From UBA6183 sp964545895 (GTDB lineage Bacteria; Bacteroidota; Bacteroidia; UKL13-3): a DNA stretch of 40,921 bases. A program made the translations under genes and the position numbers. Positions 1 through 7,937 of this stretch are shown in pieces. Positions within the stretch are counted from its first letter, which is position 1. Each line of letters starts with the position of its first letter. Under the pieces are notes generated by a model. It saw only the letters and a list, made by a program, of their open reading frames with translations. It did no database searches and was not told the origin of the DNA. The stretch covers positions 1 through 40,921 of the forward strand of contig CAZJHS010000016.1 of assembly GCA_964545895.1 (NCBI GenBank). The letters run 5' to 3'.

Positions 1-2
1 AT

Positions 3-32
3 TTTGATAATAGTTATAAAAGTAGAACTTTG
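3..32 (+). promoter_or_regulatory. Probable promoter of the MBL/rhodanese gene
   Basis: A TTTG at 3-6 is followed after 18 bases by GAACTTTG at 25-32. The second element differs by one base from the Bacteroidota -7 consensus TAnnTTTG, and the spacing is close to the usual 19-21. It lies about 20 bases before the ATG at 53. Inferred from motif and spacing only. Confidence 0.4.
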
Positions 33-52
33 CTTCCTTAACGTTTATTACC

Positions 53-1447
53 ATGTTTATTCAACAACTGTACACCAGCTGCTTAGCACAAGCGGCCTAT
101 TATATAGAAAGCAATGGCGAAGCTGCCATTATTGATCCATTAAGAGATTACGAGGCTTATGTGGCTATGGCCAACGAGCGTGGCGCTACCATAAAATATA
201 TTTTCGAAACGCATTTTCATGCCGATTTTGTAAGCGGTCATATTGATTTGGCCAACAAAACAGGAGCTAAAATTATATATGGTCCTACCACACAAACACC
301 TTACCCAGTGCATGTAGCCACTGATGGTGAAGTGTTAAAGTTAGGCAACATCAGTATTAAAGTATTGCACACACCAGGCCATACACCCGAAAGCAGCTGC
401 TTTTTGTTGAATGACGAAAACGGTAACGACCATTGTGTATTTACTGGTGATACTTTATTTGTGGGTGATGTAGGCCGACCAGATTTATTGGATGGTGTAA
501 TGACCAAAGAAGAATTGGCTGGCATGATGTACGACTCGTTACACAATAAATTGTTGCCTTTGGCTGATGAAGTAATCGTTTATCCTGCGCATGGTGCGGG
601 CAGTGCTTGCGGTAAAAATATTGGTAAAGAAACCTTTAGTACTATTGGCGAGCAACGTGCTAATAACTATGCTTTACAACCCATGACTAAAGCGCAATTT
701 ATTGCTGCAGTTACTGATGGCATTCAGCCAGCACCAGCATACTTTTTTAAAGATGCTAAACTAAACAAACAAGGTTATGCCACGTTTGATGAGGTGTTAA
801 GCAAAGCACTTAAACCTTTAACAGTAGCCGAATTGGAGGCTGAAGTAAAAAGCGGAACAACTATTATTGATACGCGTATTCCAGATGTGTTTGAGTTGGG
901 CTTTATTACGGGTTCGTTAAACTTTGGACTAAATGGTCAGTATGCTATTTGGGCTGCTACCATTTTAGATATTACAACACCTATTGTTTTGGTTGCCGAA
1001 CCAGGTAAAGAGCAGGAGAGTGCTGAGCGTTTAACACGTGTAGGTTTTGATAACATTAAAGGATTTTTACAAGGTGGTTTTGATGCATGGTTAGATGCAG
1101 AAAAACGCTACGATATGGTAATTTCTATTGATGATGAAGAGTTTGAATTGGATGTAAAACATACGGAAGTAGGTGTGTTGGATGTGCGTAAACCGGGCGA
1201 GTTTAACGACCTTCACGTAGATAAGGCACAACATTTTTCGTTGGATAAAATTGTAGAGAACACCAAAGCACTTGATCCTACTAAAGAATACTTGGTGCAT
1301 TGCGCAGGTGGTTACCGCAGCATGATTGCCGTAAGTTATTTAAAAGCTCATGGCATTAAAAATGTAAAAAATGTATGGGGCGGTTTTGGTAAAATAAAAG
1401 AGCGTGGCGGATTGAATTACGTAAGCACGTTGGCTAAGGCTAATTAG
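53..1447 (+). CDS. Persulfide dioxygenase-like metallo-beta-lactamase fused to two rhodanese domains
   Basis: 464 residues. The N-terminal metallo-hydrolase domain (about 1-210) carries the metal motif THFHADFVSGH (H54, H56, D58), HTPGH ending at H110, GDTLFVGDVGRPD (D133) and YPAHG (H180). This set is typical of the ETHE1-like persulfide dioxygenase branch, so the likely role is cytoplasmic oxidation of glutathione or protein persulfides in sulfide detoxification. Two rhodanese domains follow. The first (about 260-350) has VAEPG where the catalytic loop should be, so it lacks the active cysteine. The second (about 375-460) has CAGGYRS with C417 and should be able to carry sulfur. This MBL plus inactive plus active rhodanese layout is common in Bacteroidota. 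The gene stands alone with its own probable promoter. The substrate is inferred from the family. Confidence 0.9.
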   Translation: MFIQQLYTSCLAQAAYYIESNGEAAIIDPLRDYEAYVAMANERGATIKYIFETHFHADFVSGHIDLANKTGAKIIYGPTTQTPYPVHVATDGEVLKLGNISIKVLHTPGHTPESSCFLLNDENGNDHCVFTGDTLFVGDVGRPDLLDGVMTKEELAGMMYDSLHNKLLPLADEVIVYPAHGAGSACGKNIGKETFSTIGEQRANNYALQPMTKAQFIAAVTDGIQPAPAYFFKDAKLNKQGYATFDEVLSKALKPLTVAELEAEVKSGTTIIDTRIPDVFELGFITGSLNFGLNGQYAIWAATILDITTPIVLVAEPGKEQESAERLTRVGFDNIKGFLQGGFDAWLDAEKRYDMVISIDDEEFELDVKHTEVGVLDVRKPGEFNDLHVDKAQHFSLDKIVENTKALDPTKEYLVHCAGGYRSMIAVSYLKAHGIKNVKNVWGGFGKIKERGGLNYVSTLAKAN

Positions 1448-1460
1448 TTATTGGTTGATA

Positions 1461-1517
1461 AGTTATTAGTTGTATCGAGATGCTGTAACTTTTTACTTCT
1501 CGATACAACTAATAACT
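1461..1517. repeat. Perfect 20-bp inverted repeat (long hairpin)
   Basis: The left arm AGTTATTAGTTGTATCGAGA (1461-1480) and the right arm TCTCGATACAACTAATAACT (1498-1517) are exact reverse complements around a 17-base loop. It begins 13 bases after the stop codon of the MBL/rhodanese gene. No T-run follows, so it is not a standard intrinsic terminator, although it could block or stabilise the 3' end of the transcript. The ATCGAGA/TCTCGAT core recurs in the other dispersed repeats of this window, so it may be a folded copy of that family. Confidence 0.85.
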
Positions 1518-1988
1518 CGGGTCAAACAAAAGACGCTAAGGTCTACGCGTTATGCTTCCGAAGCTTCGGGACTTAGTGTTCGCTTTGGTTAAACCAAATG
1601 CCGGAGGCACTACTCATTAACGAAAGCTATTTTACAGCATTAGGTACTACTTCCAATTTCTAACCTCTAACCTCTGTTTTTACCGCAGAGGTAAAGGAGT
1701 TTTTCGCTGAGTTTATCTGAGTTCAATGTCTATCGCTTCTGAGTGTGGGAGTTTGCTTCGCAAAATTTTAAAGAGTACATTTTCTTTTTAAGTTGAGCTC
1801 TTCCAAGTGCCGAAGATGATGCTTTGTGCTCGTTGTGCTTCCTTAGTGTTCGTTGTGGTTAAACCAAAGGCTTAATAGTTTAATTTCTCATTCAAATGCC
1901 CCAAATGTCTGACGCTTTTTAAGCGTGCCGACCTCCGGGATTCGCAAAAAATTCTATGCTCTTCTGTGTTTTCTGCGAGTGCTCCTCA

Positions 1989-2020
1989 TTCATAACTAAT
2001 AGCTCAACACTCATAACTCT
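1989..2020. repeat. Direct repeat, copy 1
   Basis: About 32 bases read ATTCATAACTAATAGCTCAA and then CACTCATAACTCT. They match 2119-2150 with one or two differences, at a 130-base offset. No open frame is associated. Confidence 0.8.
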
Positions 2021-2024
2021 AATT

Positions 2025-2093
2025 CACTTCTCGATACTCTTCACTGCGTTACGAACACTGACGCTTCGGTCTTTACTATGAGCTCGAAGTGAC
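2025..2093. repeat. Dispersed palindromic repeat (CACTTCTCGA ... TCGAAGTG)
   Basis: The element starts CACTTCTCGATAC and ends GCTCGAAGTGAC, so its ends can pair (CACTTC/GAAGTG). The internal CACTGCGTTACGAACACT matches the reverse complement of the element at 7989-8028. It is an imperfect, longer copy of that family. Confidence 0.6.
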
Positions 2094-2118
2094 TGCCTCT
2101 TCCATTAAAAATTAAGTA

Positions 2119-2150
2119 TTCATAACTAATAACTCAACACTCATAACTCT
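2119..2150. repeat. Direct repeat, copy 2
   Basis: Second copy of the 32-base sequence at 1989-2020. It ends four bases before the stop codon of the leftward FKBP gene. Confidence 0.8.
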
Positions 2151-2153
2151 CCT

Positions 2154-2600
2154 CTACTTCACTTCCATCAACTCCACATCAAATAACAAGGTAGCGTTTG
2201 GCGGAATTGTTTTGCCAGCACCTAGTTCGCCATAACCCAAATCAGACGGAATAATTAACCTGAATTTATCGCCTACATGCATCAAGGCAATGCCTTCTTC
2301 CCAACCTGCAATAACCATGTTTTGGCCTAATGTAAATTTAAATGGTTCGCCTCTTTCTACTGATGAGTCAAATACTTTTCCATCCAACAAAAAGCCTGTA
2401 TAATGTACTGCTACTTCGTTGCCTCTTTGTGCTGCAAGTGGTTTGTTACTGCGTTGTACCACCAAGTATTTTAAACCGCTTGGCATGGTTAGTGTATCGG
2501 TGGTTTTTATATCCCAAGGTTTGCTTACTACTTTAGGTTTTTGTGTGCAACTGCTTATAAAAAATACAGCCAATAGAGTGGCCCATGCAAAATATTTCAT
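2154..2600 (-). CDS. FKBP-type peptidyl-prolyl cis-trans isomerase, lipoprotein
   Basis: 148 residues. The N-terminus MKYFAWATLLAVFFISSC is a lipoprotein signal peptide with cleavage before C18, so the protein should be anchored to a membrane and face the periplasm. The FKBP fold covers about residues 50-148, with recognisable elements VAVHYTGFLLDGKVFDSS, PFKFTLGQ, VIAGWEEGI and GAGKTIPPNATLLFDVEL. It is expected to catalyse prolyl isomerisation and help fold secreted or outer-membrane proteins. Its start lies 4 bases after the stop of the HlyD/MacA-like adaptor gene, so it is the last gene of a leftward tolC-adaptor-FKBP operon. The family call is secure; a specific role in assembling the efflux complex is inference from position. 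Confidence 0.93.
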   Translation of the reverse strand: MKYFAWATLLAVFFISSCTQKPKVVSKPWDIKTTDTLTMPSGLKYLVVQRSNKPLAAQRGNEVAVHYTGFLLDGKVFDSSVERGEPFKFTLGQNMVIAGWEEGIALMHVGDKFRLIIPSDLGYGELGAGKTIPPNATLLFDVELMEVK

Positions 2601-2604
2601 GTAG

Positions 2605-3975
2605 TTATTCTGGTTTTACTTCAAACAATTCGTCTTTGTTAACTTTCTTTACTTTATCGTTATTTTTTAAAGTGCGTGTAATGGCACTAAATGGCGCTGA
2701 TACTACTTCTTCGCCAAGGGCAATACCCGATTTAATTTCAATTACTTTATCGTTTTGTACACCCGATTTTACTTCGCGCAATTGCACTTGGTTGTTTGCC
2801 AAAACAAATACCACTTCCACTTCATCGGCAGCTTTTTTAGTATTGGTTTTTTTCTTCACCACAGTAGTTTTATTGCTATCTAATTCTGATTTGCTGCGCA
2901 TAGTTACGGCCTCAATAGGAATAGCAATGGCATTGCTTACGGTTTGTGTTTGTATATCAACCGAGGCCGACATACCCGGACGAAACACATTGCGCTTGGT
3001 GCCATATTGTGCCGTTAAATCTGCATACGAGCTGCGCAAAATTCTAATCTTTACCACAAAGTTAGTTACTTGGTCGCTGGTGCTAGCCGATGAGGCTGTG
3101 GCCGAGTTAGCAATTTCTGTAACAATACCTTTAAATTTACGTGTGCCATAAGCATCTACTTCCACCAATGCAGTATCGCCCAAGGCTACTTTTACAATAT
3201 CGTTTTCGTTTACATCAACACTAACTTCCATGTTGTTTAAGTTTGCAATGCGCATCATTTCGGTTCCTGCCATTTGCGAGGTTCCTACCACACGTTCGCC
3301 TTGCTCAACACTTAGTTTAGAAACCACACCATTTACCGGAGCAAATATTTCGGTACGTAATAAATTTTTACGCGATTCTTTTAAACTAGCTTCTTGACTT
3401 TGCACAGTAAATTGTGCTGCTAATACACTTTGTTTACCAGCTTCCACTTCTGATTTAGCCGTTAAATAACTGGTTTTAGCTGTTTCAAATTCAGCATCAC
3501 TCAATAATTTTTCTTGATGCATTTTTACATTACGATTGTACTGCTTATCCAACTCATTTAATTTAGCATCGGCTTGTAATAAGCGTGCTTTGGTGTTGGC
3601 TAAGTTTGCTTTTGAATTATTAAGTGCAGCCTCTGTTCTATCTAATGCCGATTGGTATAACTCAGGGTCAATACGTGCAAGTAATTGTCCGGCATGCACC
3701 GAGTCGCCCTCTTTTACATAAAGCGCTCTAATCTCGCCCGACACATCACTACTTATTTTAATTTCAACCTCGGGTTGTATTTTACCGTTGGCTGTAACTG
3801 TTTCCGTAATGGTTTGATTTTCGGCTTTGGTAACGGCAACTTTTGTTAAGTCATCGCCCCCAATAAAACCTGCTTTTTTGCCAATAATACTTACCAGTAT
3901 TAATACCACTACGGCTATTCCTAAAATAATAAAGAGCCTATTTCCTTTGCGTTTTTGTTTTTCAATTTTACTCAT
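2605..3975 (-). CDS. Efflux transporter periplasmic adaptor (HlyD/MacA family)
   Basis: 456 residues. A basic N-terminus is followed by one membrane span (about 13-31). The biotinyl-lipoyl-like half-motif EIRALYVKEGDSVHAGQLLA (about 77-96) and its partner FAPVNGVVSKLSVEQGERV (about 211-229) flank a long alpha-helical hairpin rich in Ala, Lys, Glu and Gln (about 105-205). Beta-barrel and membrane-proximal domains follow. The single N-terminal anchor and overall order match MacA-type adaptors that bridge an inner-membrane ABC or RND pump to a TolC channel. A lysine-rich insert, VVKKKTNTKKAADEVEVV, lies near residues 365-385. The gene starts 9 bases after the tolC-like gene and ends 4 bases before the FKBP gene. 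No pump gene is adjacent, so its partner must be encoded elsewhere. Confidence 0.92.
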   Translation of the reverse strand: MSKIEKQKRKGNRLFIILGIAVVVLILVSIIGKKAGFIGGDDLTKVAVTKAENQTITETVTANGKIQPEVEIKISSDVSGEIRALYVKEGDSVHAGQLLARIDPELYQSALDRTEAALNNSKANLANTKARLLQADAKLNELDKQYNRNVKMHQEKLLSDAEFETAKTSYLTAKSEVEAGKQSVLAAQFTVQSQEASLKESRKNLLRTEIFAPVNGVVSKLSVEQGERVVGTSQMAGTEMMRIANLNNMEVSVDVNENDIVKVALGDTALVEVDAYGTRKFKGIVTEIANSATASSASTSDQVTNFVVKIRILRSSYADLTAQYGTKRNVFRPGMSASVDIQTQTVSNAIAIPIEAVTMRSKSELDSNKTTVVKKKTNTKKAADEVEVVFVLANNQVQLREVKSGVQNDKVIEIKSGIALGEEVVSAPFSAITRTLKNNDKVKKVNKDELFEVKPE

Positions 3976-3984
3976 AACTGCTGC

Positions 3985-5427
3985 TTAAAATAAGGGTTTG
4001 CCTAAATAAAAATCAAGTACTTTTCGTCTAAATAATAACTCGTATTTAGCTTGAAGCATATTGGTTTCTGCTTGCAAAAATTGGTTTTTGGTATTTAAAA
4101 AATCGGCTGTGTTTAATGCTCCTAAACTAAATTGCGTTTCGGCTAAAGCCAGTGCTTCTTTGTTGGCATCGTAATTGGCCACGCTCGATTGGTAGCGCTT
4201 TTGCGTTGAAACAAAATCGAGGTAGGCTTGATTCACATTTTTGTATACATCTAACTCGGTTTGTTTTTCGGTTAGGCGCGCATTAAGTTGGTTGATGTAT
4301 TGCTTTTTAATATTGGTGTTTACCTGCCATCCATTAAATAAAGGGACACTTAAAGTAAAGCCAAACGATTTTCCTAAGTTTCTATCAAACTGATCGGAAA
4401 AAGGAACAACCTGTGTTTGCGAGTATGTGGTAAAAGGTGAGTATACTGGTACGCCAAAACTATCAACCCCAATTTGACGCAAATTAGTGTTGCCATTGCC
4501 TACACCTTGTGTGCTTTGTGTGCTGTAAAACGAACTTACACTGCCGCTTAAACTCAATCGTATACTACGGCCACCAAGGGCCATGTTGTATAAATATTGT
4601 GCACTTTGCGCACGTTGTTTAGCGGCTTTTACTTCGGGACTATTGGCTAAAAAATCGTTATAAATTTGTGCTGCTGTTTTAGTTTCTTGCTCTACAGCTT
4701 TAAAACTGTTATCAGGTTTTACAATTTTGTTGGTGTTGCTTGGCTCCACGTTCATGGCTTGCCAAAGGGTTAAATAAGCTTGGTCTACTTGTGTTTGTGC
4801 AGTTACCAATTGAGCTTCTTCGTTGGCATATTGTGCACGTATTTGCAATAGTTTTACTTTACTAATGCCTCCAAGTTCAAACATTTTTTCTTGTTTACGT
4901 AATTGCTCGGCTGTGGCTGCTAATTGTAAGGTACGCGCCTCGGCAACTTCTGTACTTAACAACACTTGCATAAAGGCATTGGCTACCTGTAAGGCTAAAT
5001 TGTTTTTAGCTGCGGCCACATCAAGCGCTACAGCTTTAGCATTTGATTGTTGCGCACGAATATTATTGATGGTTTGAAAGCCATTAAACAACGTAACCGA
5101 ACTGCTTATGCCTAAATTGTTACTTCTAAAAGTAACATCGCGTTGGGTAGTATTGGTAATTGGGTTGATGGCAAAACCCGTGTTGTAATTGTTGGTTACC
5201 TGCCCATTTAAACTAGGTAATGCAGCCAGTTTACTTTGCAGTTTATCGGCCTGCGCACTGCTTAAAGATAACTCGCGCTGTTTTACATTAATGTTGTTGT
5301 TAAGTGCAGTTTCAATGCATTGTTGCAAGGTAAATTGTTGCACAGGTGTTTGTGCTTGCACAGTGCTGATAAAAAATAGCACCAATAGTGTTAATTTGCA
5401 CCGCAAAAGAGTAAAGCTGTTATTCAT
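3985..5427 (-). CDS. TolC-family outer membrane efflux channel
   Basis: 480 residues with a signal peptide (about 1-25, cleavage after VQA). Two TolC repeat halves are visible. Each begins with a hydrophobic/Asn-rich stretch (QCIETALNNNINVKQREL; SPEVKAAKQRAQSAQYLY), goes through a beta strand region and continues into long helices (for example DVAAAKNNLALQVANAFMQV and LALAETQFSLGALNTADFLN, the latter a hallmark TolC-family motif). Length and layout are normal for the family. It should form the outer-membrane exit duct for the adaptor encoded 9 bases downstream. The start ATG is supported by the signal peptide and by a TAnnTTTG box about 27 bases upstream. It is divergent from the polysaccharide deacetylase gene, with 34 bases between starts. 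Confidence 0.93.
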   Translation of the reverse strand: MNNSFTLLRCKLTLLVLFFISTVQAQTPVQQFTLQQCIETALNNNINVKQRELSLSSAQADKLQSKLAALPSLNGQVTNNYNTGFAINPITNTTQRDVTFRSNNLGISSSVTLFNGFQTINNIRAQQSNAKAVALDVAAAKNNLALQVANAFMQVLLSTEVAEARTLQLAATAEQLRKQEKMFELGGISKVKLLQIRAQYANEEAQLVTAQTQVDQAYLTLWQAMNVEPSNTNKIVKPDNSFKAVEQETKTAAQIYNDFLANSPEVKAAKQRAQSAQYLYNMALGGRSIRLSLSGSVSSFYSTQSTQGVGNGNTNLRQIGVDSFGVPVYSPFTTYSQTQVVPFSDQFDRNLGKSFGFTLSVPLFNGWQVNTNIKKQYINQLNARLTEKQTELDVYKNVNQAYLDFVSTQKRYQSSVANYDANKEALALAETQFSLGALNTADFLNTKNQFLQAETNMLQAKYELLFRRKVLDFYLGKPLF

Positions 5428-5453
5428 TTTTGAGTAAAGCTAATAGTAGCAAA

Positions 5454-5461
5454 CAAAAGTA
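5454..5461 (-). promoter_or_regulatory. -7 box for the tolC-adaptor-FKBP operon
   Basis: The minus strand reads TACTTTTG, an exact match to TAnnTTTG, 27-34 bases before the tolC start codon. It touches the start codon of the divergent deacetylase gene, so transcription in the two directions may interfere. I do not see a clear -33 TTTG. Confidence 0.5.
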
Positions 5462-6070
5462 ATGTTTAAACACACAATACCTGCATTATTTCCGTTAATT
5501 ACCCCTTCACTTACATGGAAGGTGGATACAACTGATAAGGTTTTGTATTTAACATTTGATGATGGTCCGCATCCTACCATTACTCCACAGGTATTAACTT
5601 TACTAAGCGCCTATCAAGCAAAAGCTACTTTTTTTTGTGTGGGCGATAACGTGGCTAAATACCCCGAAACGTTTAATCAAGTTGTACAACATGGTCATGC
5701 GGTGGGCAACCATACCTACAACCACCTTAAAGGTTGGAGTGTTTCTGTTGATGAATACTTGGCCAATACCCAAAAAGCAAAAGCAGTTATTCCAAGTAAA
5801 TTATTTCGCCCTCCATACGGACGCATTGCTCCGGCTCAAATCAAGGCGTTAAAAAACGATTACCAAATTGTGATGTGGAGTATCTTAACTCGCGATTACG
5901 ATAAAAACATCAACCCAACCACTACTGCCCAAAAGCTTTGTAAACTTATTACCCCAGGCGATATCATTGTTTTTCACGATAGCGAAAAGGCAGCTCCACA
6001 AATGTTTCCCATGTTGGAGCGGGTGCTGCAATATTTTTCAACCCAAGGTTATCAGTTTTGTAAATTATGA
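5462..6070 (+). CDS. Polysaccharide deacetylase (NodB homology, CE4 family)
   Basis: 202 residues, essentially one NodB-homology domain. Visible motifs are LTFDDGPHP (D33, D34), the metal-binding pair in GNHTYNH (H84, H88), FRPPYGR (about 115-121) and the C-terminal IVFHDS. The D-H-H zinc triad and the RPPYG catalytic loop are intact, so it should be an active N- or O-deacetylase on chitin-like or peptidoglycan-like glycans. There is no obvious cleavable signal peptide; the first 20 residues are only mildly hydrophobic, so the location is uncertain. Its stop overlaps the next start in an ATGA, coupling it to a glycosyltransferase. NodB/NodC or IcaB/IcaA-like pairing suggests a shared polysaccharide, though this is inference. 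Confidence 0.92.
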   Translation: MFKHTIPALFPLITPSLTWKVDTTDKVLYLTFDDGPHPTITPQVLTLLSAYQAKATFFCVGDNVAKYPETFNQVVQHGHAVGNHTYNHLKGWSVSVDEYLANTQKAKAVIPSKLFRPPYGRIAPAQIKALKNDYQIVMWSILTRDYDKNINPTTTAQKLCKLITPGDIIVFHDSEKAAPQMFPMLERVLQYFSTQGYQFCKL

Positions 6071-7167
6071 TGGCGCTGCTTTACGTTTTACTGGGATTAT
6101 ATTTATTAATACAACTTGCTCATTTAGCAAAAGTGGTTTTGTTTGGTTTTGATAAACACCCAAGCCAATTATTGCCAACAGATTTGCCTCAAGTAAGTGT
6201 GCTGGTTGCAGCCCGCAACGAAGCCGAAAATATAGAAGCGTGTTTAACACATTTACTTGCTCAAAATTATCCAAAACACTTGCTTACTATTTATGTGGGC
6301 AACGATCAATCAACCGATAATACGGCCCAATTAGTAACGCAATTAGCAACCCAACATAGCCAAATTAAATTAGTACATATAAACACGCAATTGGGCATGG
6401 CTAAAGGCAAAGCCAATGTATTGGCGCATTTAGCTAAGCAAGCTACTGGCAGTGTTTTTTTTATTACCGATGCCGATATTACTGTTAAGCCCAATTGGAT
6501 AAAAACCATGTTGCCATTTTTTAACAAGCAAGTGGGCATTGTTAGTGGTACAACCATTGTGCAAGGCCATACTTTTTTGGGCCACATGCAACATACCGAT
6601 TGGCTTTACTTTATGGATTTATTGCTAACCTTTAATTGGTTTGGACTTAAAAGTACTGCTGTAGGAAATAACATGGCTATTACCCGTGTGGCTTACGAAA
6701 AAACAGGTGGTTACGAATCATTTCCATTTAGTGTAACCGAAGATTTTATGTTGTTTAAACAAGTGCGTAAACAAGGGTTTAAAACGGTAAATATGATGCA
6801 TATCGAAGCCATAAACTTTTCGGTTGCTGCACCTACTTGGAAGGCCTTGTTTCATCAGCGTAAACGCTGGCTTACTGGTGCCAAAGGTTTACCTTTTTAT
6901 TGGTGGATTTTGTTTGCTGTGTTTGCTTCCTATTTTCCGGCAGTATTGGTTTTGGCTTTTATTTCGTGGCCATGTGCCTTGGGTGTAGCTATACTTAAAT
7001 GGATGTTACAAACTGCAGCAGTTGTAGTGCGCGAAAAAAAGTTACAATTACCAATCTCTATTTTTAATTTGTTGGCTTACGAGTTTTATGCACTTGCATT
7101 AACTTTGGGCACCGCTTTATTTTTTATGATACCGGTTAAATTTAACTGGAAAAACAGATACTATTAA
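6067..7167 (+). CDS. Membrane-bound family 2 glycosyltransferase
   Basis: 366 residues. An N-terminal membrane span (about 4-25) is followed by a GT-A catalytic domain with VSVLVAARNEAENI (about 43-56), GNDQSTDN, the metal-binding ITDADI (D135, D137), SVTEDFML and QRKRW, which fits the QxxRW motif of processive GT2 enzymes such as NodC, IcaA and hyaluronan synthase. Two or three hydrophobic segments close the protein (about 275-360). It probably transfers sugar from a nucleotide donor to a growing chain or lipid at the inner membrane. Two ATG codons overlap the deacetylase stop (ATGATG with TGA inside), indicating translational coupling. The following TatD gene starts 2 bases after its stop. 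The sugar cannot be told from sequence. Confidence 0.9.
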   Translation: MMALLYVLLGLYLLIQLAHLAKVVLFGFDKHPSQLLPTDLPQVSVLVAARNEAENIEACLTHLLAQNYPKHLLTIYVGNDQSTDNTAQLVTQLATQHSQIKLVHINTQLGMAKGKANVLAHLAKQATGSVFFITDADITVKPNWIKTMLPFFNKQVGIVSGTTIVQGHTFLGHMQHTDWLYFMDLLLTFNWFGLKSTAVGNNMAITRVAYEKTGGYESFPFSVTEDFMLFKQVRKQGFKTVNMMHIEAINFSVAAPTWKALFHQRKRWLTGAKGLPFYWWILFAVFASYFPAVLVLAFISWPCALGVAILKWMLQTAAVVVREKKLQLPISIFNLLAYEFYALALTLGTALFFMIPVKFNWKNRYY

Positions 7168-7169
7168 AC

Positions 7170-7937
7170 ATGATTTTTACAGATACACATACCCATTTAT
7201 ATAGCGAACAATTTGACACCGACCGTGAGGCAATGGTGAGACGTGCCATTGATGCCCGCGTAAAGCGATTGTTCTTACCTAATATTGATTTGCATAGCAT
7301 ACAACCTATGTTAGATTTGGTTTGGCAATTTCCGGATAACTGTTTTCCAATGATGGGATTGCACCCATGCAGTGTAGACCAACATGTAGAAGCACATTTG
7401 TTTCAAATACAGAAGTGGTTTAAAAAACGCAAGTTTTATGCAGTAGGCGAAATTGGTCTTGATTATTATTGGAGCACTGAGTTTAAAGACCAACAAATAA
7501 TGGCCTTTAAAAAGCAAATTCAATGGGCTATACAAATGGATTTACCCATTAACATTCACTCGCGTAACAGTACCGATGATGTAATTGCCATTTTAACCGA
7601 AATGCAACATAAAAACCTGCGTGGTATTTTTCATTGTTTTAGTGGCGATGCTGCGCAAGCTAAACAAGTGGTTGATTTGGGATTTTACTTGGGTATTGGA
7701 GGAGTGTTAACGTATAAAAAAAGTACGTTACCTGCAGCCATTGCCGATATTGATTTACAGCACTTGGTTTTAGAAACCGATGCTCCGTATTTAAGCCCCG
7801 AACCGTTTAGAGGCAAACGCAACGAAAGTGCTTACATAGTTAACATAGCCGAAAAACTGGCCGAGCTAAAAAACACCACGGTAGAAAAAGTAGCGAACAT
7901 CACTACGGAAAATTCGGTGAAGATTTTTGGAAGCTAG
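7170..7937 (+). CDS. TatD family metal-dependent hydrolase / DNase
   Basis: 255 residues, full length for the family. It is a TIM-barrel amidohydrolase-type enzyme with the metal ligands THTHLY (H7, H9), GEIGLDYY (E94), INIHSR (H130), IFHCFSGD (H155) and LETDAPYLSPEPFRGKRN (D204). TatD proteins are cytoplasmic 3'-5' exonucleases or quality-control nucleases; the precise substrate varies. The start ATG lies 2 bases after the glycosyltransferase stop, so the three genes appear to be co-transcribed without an obvious functional link. The 3' end runs directly into a purine-rich repeat: the last codons GGAAGCTAG are already the first unit of it. Confidence 0.93.
   Translation: MIFTDTHTHLYSEQFDTDREAMVRRAIDARVKRLFLPNIDLHSIQPMLDLVWQFPDNCFPMMGLHPCSVDQHVEAHLFQIQKWFKKRKFYAVGEIGLDYYWSTEFKDQQIMAFKKQIQWAIQMDLPINIHSRNSTDDVIAILTEMQHKNLRGIFHCFSGDAAQAKQVVDLGFYLGIGGVLTYKKSTLPAAIADIDLQHLVLETDAPYLSPEPFRGKRNESAYIVNIAEKLAELKNTTVEKVANITTENSVKIFGS

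Larger units (their letters stand above)
1448..2153. other. Gene-free 700-base spacer made of degenerate repeats
   Basis: I see no credible coding region here. The stretch is a patchwork of short repeat families: a perfect 20-base inverted repeat just after the stop codon (1461-1517); a purine/pyrimidine-biased tract with repeated TCTAACCTCT (about 1650-1677) that is the reverse complement of the repeats at 7928-8085; CGCTAAGG/TTAGTGTTCG-type fragments near 1530-1600 and 1840-1880; and a 32-base direct repeat (1989-2020 and 2119-2150). The pieces resemble non-coding dispersed repeats rather than a decayed gene. Confidence 0.7.
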
